Origin: Pseudoxanthomonas sp. PXM02
GTDB lineage: Bacteria > Pseudomonadota > Gammaproteobacteria > Xanthomonadales > Xanthomonadaceae
DNA length: 64,000 nucleotides
Reading direction: 5' to 3'
Assembly (NCBI RefSeq): GCF_014851805.1
Contig: NZ_JACVAK010000001.1
Span: 682,001 to 746,000 of the forward strand
This document shows, piece after piece, positions 17,120 through 25,745 of the stretch; the stretch's first letter is position 1, and every line of letters starts with the position of its first letter. Made by a program: the position numbers and the translations under genes. The notes below the pieces were generated by a model that ran no database searches, was not told the DNA's origin, and saw only the letters and a program-made list of their open reading frames with translations.

Positions 17120-18670
17120 CTACAACTGCGACTCCACCGGCAGCCAGCCGACCGCGTGCGCGGTCCACCGCCGCCAGACGCTGGCCTCCGGTTCGCGATC
17201 CCAGACGCGCGGCGGTTGTTGCGACGCGTCCTCCCAGCGCAGCGCGCCGTCCTGCAGGCGCACGCGGTAACTCCGGTCGGCGGCGATCTTCGCTTCGTAA
17301 CTGCGCAGCAGGGCCGTCGCCGCATTGCGGTCGCGGAACAGGATGCCCATCTCGGTGTTGAGGTTCACCGAGCGCGGATCGAGGTTGAAAGAACCGATGA
17401 AGCCGCCCTCGCCGTCAACGGCGAACGCCTTGGTGTGCAGGCTCGCACCGCTGGAGCCGAACAGGCTGCTGTCCTGCCTGCCGTGCGGCATCAGTTCGAA
17501 CAACTCCACGCCCCCTTGCAGCAATGGGAGCCGATAAGGCGCATAGCCGCCATGCACGGCCATCACGTCGTTCGCGGCCAGCGAATTGGTCAGCACGCTG
17601 ACGTCCACGCCCTCCGCCCGCTTGCCGACCAGCCAGCGCGTGCCTTCGTCGCCGGGCACGAAGTAAGGCGAGATGATCCGCAATTCGCGCTTCGCTTCGC
17701 CCATCGCCTTGCCCAGCCGATGCACCAGCCACTGCGCCTGCCCCTCGCCCTGGCCCTTGGCGGCCGGATCCGAGTACACACCCACCTCGTCCAGCCAATG
17801 CAGCGCATTGCCACCCACCAGCGCGCGTACGCCGGGCGAGCTGCGCAACCGCGCGACGTACTCCGCCGCCTGCGTGGACCGGTAGCCGGCGTCGCCGTTC
17901 TCGCGCAGCTTCTCCAGCGCACCGTCCTCGGCGGTCGTCAGTGCCGACAGCGGGATCACCGAGGCGCTGTTCCAGAAATCGTCGAAGATCGCCGAGGTCT
18001 GCGCGACGGCCGGCCCGAGCAGTACGGCGTCGAGATCGAAAAAGTTCGTCTGCGAGGCGGCGTCGAAATACTCGTCGCCCACGTTGCGACCGCCGACCAC
18101 CGCCACGCGGCCATCCACGATCCAGGCCTTGTTGTGCATGCGGCGGTTCATCGCCATCGGCCGCAGCAGCATCTCCGTCGCACGGCCCAGCACACCGGCA
18201 CGGCTGCGCGAGGGATTGAACAGCCGCACCTCGATGTTCGGGTGCGCATCCAGCGCTGCCAGATGCGAGTCCTTGCCGTGTGCGGTCATGTCGTCCAGCA
18301 GTAGGCGCACGCGCACGCCGCGATCAGCCGCGCGCAACACTTCATAACTCAGCAGGTTGCCGGTGAAGTCGCGGTTCCAGATGTAGTACTGCAGGTCCAG
18401 GCTGCGTCCGGCGGCACGAGCGGTGGCGGCACGCACGGTGAAGGCATCCAAGTTGTCCGATAGCAGCGCCATGCCGCTCTGTCCGGCATGCGCACGCAGC
18501 AACGGGGCAATGGCGCGGTCGAGCGCCGTGGCATCGGCGGCCGTCGGCAGTGCCGACGAGGCCGGTCCGCGCGCACCTTCGGCAAAGCGGCCGTAGCTGT
18601 ACAGCGCCACGCCGGACGCCACCACCAGGATCACCAGGGCGATGCCCAGCCTTCGCAGCCACTTGCGCAT
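17120..18670 (-). CDS. Cardiolipin synthase/phospholipase D family protein
   Basis: A 516-residue protein with an N-terminal membrane anchor (residues 8-26) and two HKD motifs: MHNKAWIVDGRVAVVGGRN (His179, Lys181, Asp186) and LHTKAFAVDGEGGFIGSFN near residue 400. Two intact HKD motifs define an active phosphatidyltransferase/phospholipase D, probably of the ClsC-like type that makes cardiolipin from phosphatidylglycerol and another phospholipid. The catalytic body would face the periplasm or membrane surface. It is divergent from the histidine phosphatase gene. Confidence 0.88.
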   Translation of the reverse strand: MRKWLRRLGIALVILVVASGVALYSYGRFAEGARGPASSALPTAADATALDRAIAPLLRAHAGQSGMALLSDNLDAFTVRAATARAAGRSLDLQYYIWNRDFTGNLLSYEVLRAADRGVRVRLLLDDMTAHGKDSHLAALDAHPNIEVRLFNPSRSRAGVLGRATEMLLRPMAMNRRMHNKAWIVDGRVAVVGGRNVGDEYFDAASQTNFFDLDAVLLGPAVAQTSAIFDDFWNSASVIPLSALTTAEDGALEKLRENGDAGYRSTQAAEYVARLRSSPGVRALVGGNALHWLDEVGVYSDPAAKGQGEGQAQWLVHRLGKAMGEAKRELRIISPYFVPGDEGTRWLVGKRAEGVDVSVLTNSLAANDVMAVHGGYAPYRLPLLQGGVELFELMPHGRQDSSLFGSSGASLHTKAFAVDGEGGFIGSFNLDPRSVNLNTEMGILFRDRNAATALLRSYEAKIAADRSYRVRLQDGALRWEDASQQPPRVWDREPEASVWRRWTAHAVGWLPVESQL

Positions 18671-18787
18671 GTTGCCCCCACTCCGCAAACCGTGAATACA
18701 TCGTAGCCGTGATCCCGTGAGGACGGCGCTTGCGCGGGGGCCATTGGCGTAGCACGCTCCCGGTCCCGTCCAGACGCCGTGACCGCC

Positions 18788-19330
18788 ATGCGCTTGCCCG
18801 CCCTTCTCCGTGTGTTCGTGGTGCTGCTCCTGGGATCGCTGGCCGCCTGCACCACCACGACACCGCGCGACACCGCAACACCGTTGACCTTCGTGGTGGT
18901 GCGGCACGCCGAGAAGGCCACCGACGATCCCGAGAACCCCCGTCTCTCCGCCCGCGGCCAGGCTCGCGCCGCCGCCCTGGCCGAACGCCTGCGCGATGCA
19001 CCCCTGGTGGCCGCGTACGCCACCGAGTTCCGCCGCACCCAGCAGACCGCGCAACCGGCCGCCGATGCCCATGCACTGCCGGTCACGGCGTACTACGCAC
19101 GCGGTCCGGCCAGCGAGATCGCGGCGCAATGGAAACAGGCTCATCGTGCCGGCACGGTGCTCGTCGTTGGCCACAGCAATACCGTGCCCGATCTGGTGTC
19201 GGCGCTGTGCGCATGCGTGGCCGCACCGATGGACGACACCGAGTACGACCGCTTCTCCGTCGTCCGCATCGGTGCCGATGGCAAGGCCACGCTGGAGGTA
19301 CAGCGCTACGGCGCAGCGCCGACACCTTGA
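18788..19330 (+). CDS. Histidine phosphatase-family lipoprotein
   Basis: A 180-residue protein with a lipoprotein signal (lipobox LAAC, lipidated Cys near residue 21). The phosphohistidine motif is VVVRHAEKA, with ATEFRRTQQTAQP and VVGHSNTVPDLV completing the histidine phosphatase active site. It is small for the family but all catalytic parts are present. The protein would act in the periplasm on an unknown phosphoester. I chose the ATG three codons after a possible GTG because it begins a normal signal peptide. Confidence 0.87.
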   Translation: MRLPALLRVFVVLLLGSLAACTTTTPRDTATPLTFVVVRHAEKATDDPENPRLSARGQARAAALAERLRDAPLVAAYATEFRRTQQTAQPAADAHALPVTAYYARGPASEIAAQWKQAHRAGTVLVVGHSNTVPDLVSALCACVAAPMDDTEYDRFSVVRIGADGKATLEVQRYGAAPTP

Positions 19331-19445
19331 GCACGATCGTCCACTGACGCGGCAGGCGTCGGCACGCAACAATCCGTTTCCTTCCCGTCGCCGGCATCGC
19401 CGATGTCCCGTGCGATGCTTCGCCCACCTTCCGGAGGACCTGCCC

Positions 19446-20309
19446 ATGACCACGATCATCGCGCCCCGCGTGCACGACCTCGGCGGCGGCTTCAACGTGC
19501 GCCGCGCCGTCCCCAGCCTGCAGGCACGCAGCGTGGGACCGTTCGTGTTCGTCGACCACATGGGCCCGGCCGTGTTCGAACCCGGCACCGGCATCGATGT
19601 GCGTCCGCACCCGCACATCGGCCTGGCCACGGTGACCTATCTCTGGTCGGGCGCGATCCACCACAAGGACACACTGGGATCGGAACAGGTGATCACGCCG
19701 GGCGACGTCAACTGGATGACCGCCGGCCGCGGCATCGCACACTCCGAACGCACCCCCGGCGACGTGCGCGCCGGCCAGCACAATGTGCACGGCATGCAGA
19801 CGTGGGTCGCGCTTCCGACCTCCGCGGAAGAGGTCGCGCCGGAGTTCCACCACCACACTGCGGCAACGCTGCCGCTGATCGAGCGCGCCGGTACGCGGCT
19901 GCGCGTGATCGCCGGTCGCGCGTACGGCGAGGAATCGCCGGTGAAGGTGTTCAGCGGCACGTTCAACGTGGCCGTCGACCTGCAGCCGGATGCCGAACTC
20001 GAGATCGATGGCGGCCACGCGGAGCGTGCGCTCTACATCCTGGAGGGTGAAGCGCAGGTCGATGGCGCCGACATCCCGGAGAAGCACCTGGTGGTGTTCG
20101 ATCGCGGCAGCCGTCCCGTGCTGCGCGCGAAGACGCCGGTGAAGGGCATGCTGCTCGGCGGCGAGCCGCTGGATGCGCCCCGCCACCTGTGGTGGAACTT
20201 CGTGTCCAGTTCCAAGGAGCGGATCGAGCAGGCCAAGCAGGACTGGCTGGAAGGCCGTTTCGGCCACGTCCCCGGCGAAACCGAATTCATTCCGCTGCCG
20301 GAGCGGTAA
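19446..20309 (+). CDS. Pirin family protein (first copy)
   Basis: A 287-residue bicupin of the pirin family. The metal-binding signature is RPHPHIGLATVTYLWSG with HHKDTLGSEQVITPGDVNWMTAGRGIAHSE, giving the 3-His/1-Glu iron site of the N-terminal cupin. Pirins include quercetin 2,3-dioxygenases and regulators of metabolism. Its ATG is preceded by a purine-rich GGAGG. A second, diverged pirin gene lies 1.6 kb downstream. Confidence 0.9.
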   Translation: MTTIIAPRVHDLGGGFNVRRAVPSLQARSVGPFVFVDHMGPAVFEPGTGIDVRPHPHIGLATVTYLWSGAIHHKDTLGSEQVITPGDVNWMTAGRGIAHSERTPGDVRAGQHNVHGMQTWVALPTSAEEVAPEFHHHTAATLPLIERAGTRLRVIAGRAYGEESPVKVFSGTFNVAVDLQPDAELEIDGGHAERALYILEGEAQVDGADIPEKHLVVFDRGSRPVLRAKTPVKGMLLGGEPLDAPRHLWWNFVSSSKERIEQAKQDWLEGRFGHVPGETEFIPLPER

Positions 20310-20328
20310 ATCCACCGTCCATCGGCGC

Positions 20329-20345
20329 GTAAATGTGAGATTTAC
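20329..20345. promoter_or_regulatory. Inverted repeat between pirin and aqpZ
   Basis: GTAAAT-GTGAG-ATTTAC is a perfect 6-bp inverted repeat with a 5-base spacer. It lies 116 bases upstream of aqpZ in otherwise unremarkable AT-richer sequence and could be a regulator site. An overlap with TGTGA recalls a Clp/CRP half-site, but the second half is poor. Confidence 0.35.
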
Positions 20346-20417
20346 TACATTGGCGCCCTGAAGCGCGCTGCGTAACGCAAAGCAAACACCTGCCACGAAG
20401 GCCTTCCGCTATCGTGC

Positions 20418-20441
20418 GCGCGCCGTCACGTGACGGCGCGC
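20418..20441. repeat. Perfect 24-bp palindrome before aqpZ
   Basis: Two 12-bp arms, GCGCGCCGTCAC and GTGACGGCGCGC, meet without a spacer, 19 bases before the aqpZ start. On mRNA it would form a stable hairpin close to the ribosome-binding site; on DNA it would suit a dimeric regulator. There is no T-run, so it is not a terminator for the pirin gene. Confidence 0.5.
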
Positions 20442-20460
20442 ACATATCGAAGGGGCGGGC

Positions 20461-21183
20461 ATGAGCATGGCGAAGAAACTCGCGGCAGAGTTCCTGGGGA
20501 CATTCTGGCTGGTGCTGGGCGGCTGCGGCAGCGCGGTGCTGGCGGCGAAGTTCGGTGGCGACGGCAACCCGTTGGGCATCGGCCTGCTGGGCGTGTCGCT
20601 GGCCTTCGGCCTGACGGTGCTGACCGGTGCGTACGCGTTCGGCCATATCTCGGGCGGTCACTTCAACCCGGCGGTCAGCATCGGCCTATGGGCTGGCGGC
20701 CGTTTCCAGGCGAAGGAACTGGTGCCCTACGTGGTGGCGCAGGTCGTCGGCGGCCTCGCCGCCGGCTTCATCCTCTGGCAGATCGCCAGCGGCCAGCCGG
20801 GTTTCGCGGTCGACCCCAATGCGGCCGGCGCGTTCGCCAGCAATGGTTACGGGGCGATGTCGCCCGGCGGATTCAGCGTCGCAGCCGCGTTCCTGACCGA
20901 AGTGGTGCTCACCGCGTTCTTCCTGATCGTCATCATGGGGTCGACCCACGGCCGCGCACCGGCGGGCTTCGCGCCGATCGCCATCGGCCTGGCGCTGACC
21001 CTGATCCACCTGATCAGCATCCCCGTGACCAACACGTCGGTAAACCCGGCGCGCTCCACCGCCGTGGCCATGTTCGCCGGTCCCGCTGCAGTCGGGCAGC
21101 TCTGGCTGTTCTGGCTGGCACCGATCCTCGGTGGCCTCATCGGCGGCATGCTGTACGGCTGGCTGGGTCGGGATCGCGATTGA
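20461..21183 (+). CDS. aqpZ: Aquaporin Z
   Basis: A 240-residue major intrinsic protein with six membrane helices and the two NPA half-helices: [12 protein letters not shown] (Asn69-Pro-Ala) and [10 protein letters not shown] near residue 200, the latter followed by the selectivity-filter Arg. The sequence [27 protein letters not shown] is AqpZ-like and indicates a water channel rather than a glycerol facilitator. Length is typical. Expression may be influenced by the 24-bp palindrome just upstream. Confidence 0.95.
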   Translation: MSMAKKLAAEFLGTFWLVLGGCGSAVLAAKFGGDGNPLGIGLLGVSLAFGLTVLTGAYAFGHISGGHFNPAVSIGLWAGGRFQAKELVPYVVAQVVGGLAAGFILWQIASGQPGFAVDPNAAGAFASNGYGAMSPGGFSVAAAFLTEVVLTAFFLIVIMGSTHGRAPAGFAPIAIGLALTLIHLISIPVTNTSVNPARSTAVAMFAGPAAVGQLWLFWLAPILGGLIGGMLYGWLGRDRD

Positions 21184-21193
21184 CAGGCGCTAC

Positions 21194-21218
21194 CGGTGCC
21201 CGGCCACGCCGGGTACCG
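21194..21218 (+). terminator. Weak terminator-like hairpin after aqpZ
   Basis: CGGTGCCCGG and CCGGGTACCG pair over 10 bp with one non-Watson-Crick position around a 5-base loop, followed by TTCTGCT. It lies 11 bases after the aqpZ stop. The tail is poor in T, so termination efficiency is uncertain. Confidence 0.45.
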
Positions 21219-21270
21219 TTCTGCTGTGACAGGCGGTGTGACTGGGGTCGCCGTTCGCGTGCGTGGCGCG

Positions 21271-21299
21271 TTGTTTTGCGACGCAGCATGGGCTAAGGT
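21271..21299 (+). promoter_or_regulatory. Putative promoter of secreted protein at 21432
   Basis: TTGTTT, 17 bases, TAAGGT. The predicted transcript would have a leader of about 125 bases before the ATG. The rest of the 248-base gap shows no gene. Confidence 0.4.
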
Positions 21300-21431
21300 C
21301 GGGACAACTGCCGGGGAAAAGGCAGCCGACGCCGTGGAATGCAAGGGGATGATGCCGGACCCGCCGGGTCCACCGCGGTGCGCGGACGACGCGGCACCGC
21401 CCATGTCCGGGCGTTCGATCCAGGGGATGAC

Positions 21432-21893
21432 ATGAAGACCGTGATTGCTGTTGGCCTCAGCCTCTTTTCCGCTGCCACATGGGCGCAGACTGCGCCTGCG
21501 TGCCCCACCCTGCCGGCCAGCGCCGGCCTGACCTGGGAACAGCGCGTCGATACCACGTTCATCACCTGCAAGGCAGTCACCGCCGACGGCCGACAGGTGC
21601 TCAACGTCATGCTCACTGCGCGCGACCCCAAGATCCGCATGGAACGACGCCTGCGTGAGGAGGAGAGCACGTTCTCCGGCGAAGAAATGTACTGGTACCG
21701 GCCCGATCTGGGCGGTCAGGAAACCGCGCCCGCGATGGCGTCGCGACGCATCACCGTGATCGAGTACGACGACGACCGCTACGCACAGGTGTGGATCAAC
21801 GCCGCCTCGCCCGAAGAACTGGGCTCGCTGATCTCGCTCGCGCAACAGCTCGACGTGCGCACCGCCGGCGCGCAGCTCTCCGCCGGCAACTGA
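21432..21893 (+). CDS. Hypothetical secreted protein
   Basis: A 153-residue protein with a signal peptide ending near TWAQ (residue 19). The mature part has two Cys (APACPTLP and ITCKAV) that could form a disulfide, and charged stretches such as KIRMERRLREEEST. I do not recognise the family. It is likely periplasmic. It converges with the second pirin gene 42 bases downstream. Confidence 0.7.
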   Translation: MKTVIAVGLSLFSAATWAQTAPACPTLPASAGLTWEQRVDTTFITCKAVTADGRQVLNVMLTARDPKIRMERRLREEESTFSGEEMYWYRPDLGGQETAPAMASRRITVIEYDDDRYAQVWINAASPEELGSLISLAQQLDVRTAGAQLSAGN

Positions 21894-21935
21894 TCACCGC
21901 CGGAATGGGCGGGACCAAGTCCCGCCACATCCATC

Positions 21936-22796
21936 TCAGAAGCGGCCTTCCTGGAAATCGACGAAGGCCTGCATCAGTTCCTGCCGCGTATTCATGACGA
22001 ACGGACCGTGGCGCATCACCGGCTCGCGCAACGGACGCCCCGCGACCAGGATCAGACGCGCAGCCTTGCTGCCCGCCCGCACCTGCAACGTGTCGCCACC
22101 GCCCAGCACGCCCATCTCGTGCGTATCGAGTGCGCGCGCCTCATCGCCCTCGCCCACCGTCAGCGCGCCTTCGAAGACGTAGGCGAACGCGTTGTGGCCG
22201 ACGGGCAACGTGTAGTTCCACGCATGTCCCGGCTGCAGCGCGATATCGAGATACACCGGATCGGTGGCCGGCTGCGAGATCGGACCCTGCGTGTCGCCGA
22301 CCGTGCCGGCGATGATTTTCACCTCGACGCCCTTGGCCGGATGCGCCACCGGGATCTTCTCCGGCGCGAACTCTTGGTACTTCGGCGCGGTCATCTTGTC
22401 GCGCGCGGGCAGGTTCACCCACAGCTGGAACCCGCGCATGCGGCCGGATTCCTGCTCGGGCATCTCCGAGTGAACCAGCCCACGGCCGGCCGTCATCCAC
22501 TGCACCGCACCCGGCGTAAGCAGGCCTTCGTTGCCATGGTTGTCGCGATGGCGCATGCGGCCATCGAGCATGTAGGTGACCGTCTCGAAGCCGCGGTGCG
22601 GATGCTCGGGAAAGCCTGCGAGGTAATCCTCGGCCTTGTCGGTGCCGAACTCGTCCAGCAGCAGGAACGGATCCAGGTCCGGCAGGTCGGGGCCGCCGAT
22701 CACGCGCGTCAGCTTGACGCCGGCGCCATCGGACGTGGGTCGGCCGCGGATCGTGCGGATCACGCGGGCGGGCGTGGTTTCGGTCAGGGTGCTCAT
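21936..22796 (-). CDS. Pirin family protein (second copy)
   Basis: A 286-residue bicupin pirin with the iron site FPEHPHRGFETVTYMLDG…HRDNHGNEGLLTPGAVQWMTAGRGLVHSE. It is of the YhhW/quercetinase-like subgroup, distinct from the first pirin, which carries RPHPHIG. A strong AGGAGG precedes the ATG on the minus strand. Possible functions are oxidation of flavonol-like compounds or a redox-sensing role; the sequence does not decide. Confidence 0.9.
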   Translation of the reverse strand: MSTLTETTPARVIRTIRGRPTSDGAGVKLTRVIGGPDLPDLDPFLLLDEFGTDKAEDYLAGFPEHPHRGFETVTYMLDGRMRHRDNHGNEGLLTPGAVQWMTAGRGLVHSEMPEQESGRMRGFQLWVNLPARDKMTAPKYQEFAPEKIPVAHPAKGVEVKIIAGTVGDTQGPISQPATDPVYLDIALQPGHAWNYTLPVGHNAFAYVFEGALTVGEGDEARALDTHEMGVLGGGDTLQVRAGSKAARLILVAGRPLREPVMRHGPFVMNTRQELMQAFVDFQEGRF

Positions 22797-22956
22797 GGCG
22801 CCTCCTATTCAACTGCCGACAAGATGGCACCGGCATGGCCACTTCGGAACGGCAACCACCGTAACCATCCGTTCCATGCATGGGTGCAGCGGGGATTCTG
22901 CCGCGCCGTGTCGGCCGCGGGTAAACAGCGCCGGCAAATGCGCACGCCGTTACCGG

Positions 22957-23574
22957 TCAGGCGGTACCGGGCAGCATCGTCCTTGCGTGACGCGTCCGCG
23001 TCATCCATTCGGCGACAAGCAGGTTCGGCACCCAGCACAGCCAGGCGATCGCCGGATACGCGATGAGAAAGGAAATGCCCGCGATCTGGCTGGCCGGCAG
23101 GTACAGACGAAGCGTCACCGCGGCCAGCGTCAGCGCATAGCTGCGCAGCATCCAGTCGCGATGGTCGGCGACGCGGCCTTGGCGGATCGCGATCACCGCC
23201 AGCGCCGTGCTGCCGAGCCAGCAGACCGCCAGCGCGCCGAAGCCGAACGCGGCGACTGCGCCGGTGGACGCATGCGGCGCCATCGCCAGCGCGGCGAGTC
23301 CGCCCGCAGCGACCGCGACGACATAGACGCGCCCCATCCATCGATGCAGGCCCGGCCAGCGGTTGCGCAATCCGGTATGCGTCTGCAGGGCCCCGACGGC
23401 GATGGCAACCGCACCACCCAGGAAATGCCCCCACGCCGACCAGGGTCGCAGCTCGAACAACTGACGCACCAGCGGCATGCGGAGGTCGTCGACCAGCGAG
23501 ATGGCGATCGCGTAGCCGGCAACAGCGAAAGCCAGCAGGGCCATCAGGCACCAGGCGAAACGGCGCAACAGCAT
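22957..23574 (-). CDS. DUF2306 membrane protein
   Basis: A 205-residue integral membrane protein with about six hydrophobic helices. Features such as GALQTHTGLRNRWPGLHRWMGRVYVVAVAAGG and ADHRDWMLRSYALTLAAVTLRLY, with conserved His in helices, match the DUF2306 family, whose helical His pairs suggest haem binding. The function is unknown. It has no close neighbour on its strand, being 97 bases downstream of the aldehyde dehydrogenase gene. Confidence 0.82.
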   Translation of the reverse strand: MLLRRFAWCLMALLAFAVAGYAIAISLVDDLRMPLVRQLFELRPWSAWGHFLGGAVAIAVGALQTHTGLRNRWPGLHRWMGRVYVVAVAAGGLAALAMAPHASTGAVAAFGFGALAVCWLGSTALAVIAIRQGRVADHRDWMLRSYALTLAAVTLRLYLPASQIAGISFLIAYPAIAWLCWVPNLLVAEWMTRTRHARTMLPGTA

Positions 23575-23671
23575 CGTGGCACTCCCCGCAGGTGGCGTGA
23601 CCGCGCTGGGCGCGGCAGGCAGACACTATGTCGGAGGCATCGCGGGGAAACGACCGCCGTTGGTCACTGGG

Positions 23672-25033
23672 TCAAGCGATATAGACCGACTTGATGTTCA
23701 TGAACTCGTGGATGCCGTGCTCGGCGAGCTCGCGACCGAAGCCGGAGCGCTTGGTGCCGCCGAACGGCAGGCGCACGTCGCTGCGCACGATCGCATTGAC
23801 GAACGCTGCGCCGACCTGCAGCTGGCGTGCGATGCGGTTGCCGCGCTCCACATCCTTCGTCCACACGCTGCCGCCCAGTCCGAACGTGGTGTCGTTGGCG
23901 ACACGCACGGCCTCGGCATCGTCTTTCACCCGCAGGATGCTGGCGACCGGGCCGAACAGTTCTTCCTCGTAGGCCGGCATGCCGGACACCACCGCATCGA
24001 GGATCGAGGCCGGATACCCGGCATGGGACGCATCAGGCTCGCCGCCAAGCAGCACCTTCGCGCCCTTCGACACACTGGCCCGGACCTGCTTGTGCAGTTC
24101 GTCGCGCAGATCCTGGCGCGCCATCGGCGCCAGCGTGGTCGCATCATCCTGCGGGTCGCCGAGTTGCAACTTCGCCGCGGCCTCGACGAAGCGCTTCACG
24201 AATTCGTCCGCGATGCCGTCCTGCACGATGAAGCGCTTGGCCGCGATGCAGGTCTGTCCTGCGTTGCCGAAGCGCGAGGCCACCGCACCGGCCACCGTCT
24301 TCTCCAGATCGGCATCGTCCAGCACGATGAAGGCATCGCTGCCGCCCAGTTCCATCACGCTTTTCTTCAACTGGCTGCCAGCATTGGCCGCCACGGAGCG
24401 GCCCGCGCGCTCGCTGCCGGTCAGCGTCACCGCGACGACACGCGGATCACGGATGACCTCGGCGGCCTGTTCGTTGTCGATATGCAGCACGCCGAACACG
24501 CCATCGGGCAATCCCGCTGCCGTCAGCACATCGGCGATCACGTCCGCGCACCGCGGCACGTTGCTCGCGTGCTTGAGCACCGCCACGTTGCCGGCCATGA
24601 AGGCGGGCGCGAGGAAACGGAACACCTGCCAGATCGGGAAATTCCACGGCATTACCGCCAGTACGCAGCCGATCGGCTCGTAGCGCACGTAGCTGCGCTG
24701 ACCGTCGGTGGATACCGGCTGGTCCTGCAGATAGTCGGCCGCGTGGTCGGCGTAGTAGTCGCAGGCACCGGCGCACTTGTCGACTTCAGCCAAGGCCTCC
24801 TTGCGCAGCTTGCCCATCTCGGCGGTCATGATGCGCTGGATGTCGTCGCGTCGGCGGCGCAGTTCCGCCCCGACCGCACGCAGGACCTTGCCTCGCTCGG
24901 CCAGCGACAGGGCGGACCACGCCGGGAATGCCTGCTGCGATGCCGCCAGCAAGGCGTCCACCTGCGCGGAGGTCATCAGTTCGTGGCGGTAATCGACCTT
25001 GCCGGTCGCGGGATTGATCGTTTCGACGGTCAT
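23672..25033 (-). CDS. NAD(P)-dependent succinate-semialdehyde dehydrogenase
   Basis: A 453-residue aldehyde dehydrogenase. The catalytic Glu lies in VMELGGSDAFI and the catalytic Cys in GNAGQTCIAAKRF; the N-terminal VMPWNFPIWQVFRF is the cofactor loop. The short length (about 455 rather than about 485) and the RYEPIGCVLAVMPWNFP form are typical of the Sad/YneI type of succinate-semialdehyde dehydrogenase. It would oxidise succinate semialdehyde from GABA to succinate. It lies downstream of the pot operon, separated by a lipoprotein gene, and thus completes GABA breakdown for the locus. Confidence 0.85.
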   Translation of the reverse strand: MTVETINPATGKVDYRHELMTSAQVDALLAASQQAFPAWSALSLAERGKVLRAVGAELRRRRDDIQRIMTAEMGKLRKEALAEVDKCAGACDYYADHAADYLQDQPVSTDGQRSYVRYEPIGCVLAVMPWNFPIWQVFRFLAPAFMAGNVAVLKHASNVPRCADVIADVLTAAGLPDGVFGVLHIDNEQAAEVIRDPRVVAVTLTGSERAGRSVAANAGSQLKKSVMELGGSDAFIVLDDADLEKTVAGAVASRFGNAGQTCIAAKRFIVQDGIADEFVKRFVEAAAKLQLGDPQDDATTLAPMARQDLRDELHKQVRASVSKGAKVLLGGEPDASHAGYPASILDAVVSGMPAYEEELFGPVASILRVKDDAEAVRVANDTTFGLGGSVWTKDVERGNRIARQLQVGAAFVNAIVRSDVRLPFGGTKRSGFGRELAEHGIHEFMNIKSVYIA

Positions 25034-25137
25034 GGGTGTTCGGGTCTAGGTGCGTCGGAATGTTGAAGGAATTCTGGAGACGGCAACGTTATGGCGCCGT
25101 GGCGGCCAGGATCAGGCGCATCGCAGGACAAACTCGT

Positions 25138-25151
25138 CATCCCGCGGGATG
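25138..25151. repeat. 14-bp palindrome upstream of SSADH gene
   Basis: CATCCCG-CGGGATG is a perfect palindrome 105 bases upstream of the dehydrogenase start, in the 164-base gap between it and the lipoprotein gene. It could be an operator. Nothing else in this gap stands out. Confidence 0.3.
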
Positions 25152-25197
25152 CCTGGACTGGACCGCGCCAGGAAGAGGCGTCAGCTTGAATCATTTT

Positions 25198-25602
25198 CTA
25201 GAGGACAACCCTGCACGGCCCCCGTCCAAGCTCCAGCACGACTTCCCTGACTCCGGACGACACCAAGCCAAGGCTAGCCGATTCAGGGCACAGACCATGA
25301 GGTGGCTCATGCACCGCGACTCCCCATTGCCCCGAGAGATCGCTCGAGAACATGAGCTTTCCTTCCTCGTCGGTAAGGAGTGTGAAATCTATGGTTTCAA
25401 TGTCGCAGTCGATGCATGGAAAGCGATCCCGCTGGAAGCGATGCACAGAGACGGCTTGGTTCTTAACTGGAGCGCGACTTTGCGCGTCGACAACAGCAAC
25501 CTCCACAGTCCACGACTGCTTCAGTTTGGGAAGCGGCCGTAGATCCCCGTCGCAACCGGCCAAAGCGAAGAAGAATGCTGCGAGCGCCACCGACTTCACC
25601 AT
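25198..25602 (-). CDS. Hypothetical lipoprotein
   Basis: A 134-residue protein with a clear lipoprotein signal: MVKSVALAAFFFALAGC, lipidated Cys17. The mature part has WTVEVAVVDAQSRAPVKNQAVSVHRF, resembling the opening strands of a transthyretin/carboxypeptidase-regulatory-like beta-sandwich, and four further Cys. I do not recognise the family. The gene reads visibly less GC-rich than its neighbours, so it may be a recent acquisition. It interrupts the pot and dehydrogenase genes of the polyamine region. Confidence 0.6.
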   Translation of the reverse strand: MVKSVALAAFFFALAGCDGDLRPLPKLKQSWTVEVAVVDAQSRAPVKNQAVSVHRFQRDRFPCIDCDIETIDFTLLTDEEGKLMFSSDLSGQWGVAVHEPPHGLCPESASLGLVSSGVREVVLELGRGPCRVVL

Positions 25603-25670
25603 TGTCCTCCAACGCCGGCTTCCATTCCGCTGCTCGCTAATCTGCCGGATAAAGCGAGGGCAAGATCAAG

Positions 25671-25699
25671 ATGGATCCCGGCTTTCGTCGGGACGACGG
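25671..25699. repeat. Solitary REP-like element downstream of potI
   Basis: The element starts ATGGATCCCGGC and contains the stem CCCGGC-TTTC-GTCGGG. It shares the flank GATCAAGATGGAT and the overall layout with the right arm of the paired element at 36680-36707. It lies past the potI stop on the transcribed strand and may protect the 3' end of the message. Confidence 0.5.
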
Positions 25700-25745
25700 C
25701 AAACGCGACGACGGCCTCACTCCGGGCTGTTCGGAAGCTGTCGCG

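Noticed and set aside
20335-20350. Clp/CRP site (TGTGA-N6-TCACA) upstream of aqpZ
   Set aside because: The first half matches, but the second half reads CTACA, with two mismatches; the perfect inverted repeat in the same place is a better description.
25036-25542. Plus-strand open frame opposite the hypothetical lipoprotein
   Set aside because: It has no signal, domain or ribosome-binding site, whereas the minus-strand frame has a textbook lipobox.
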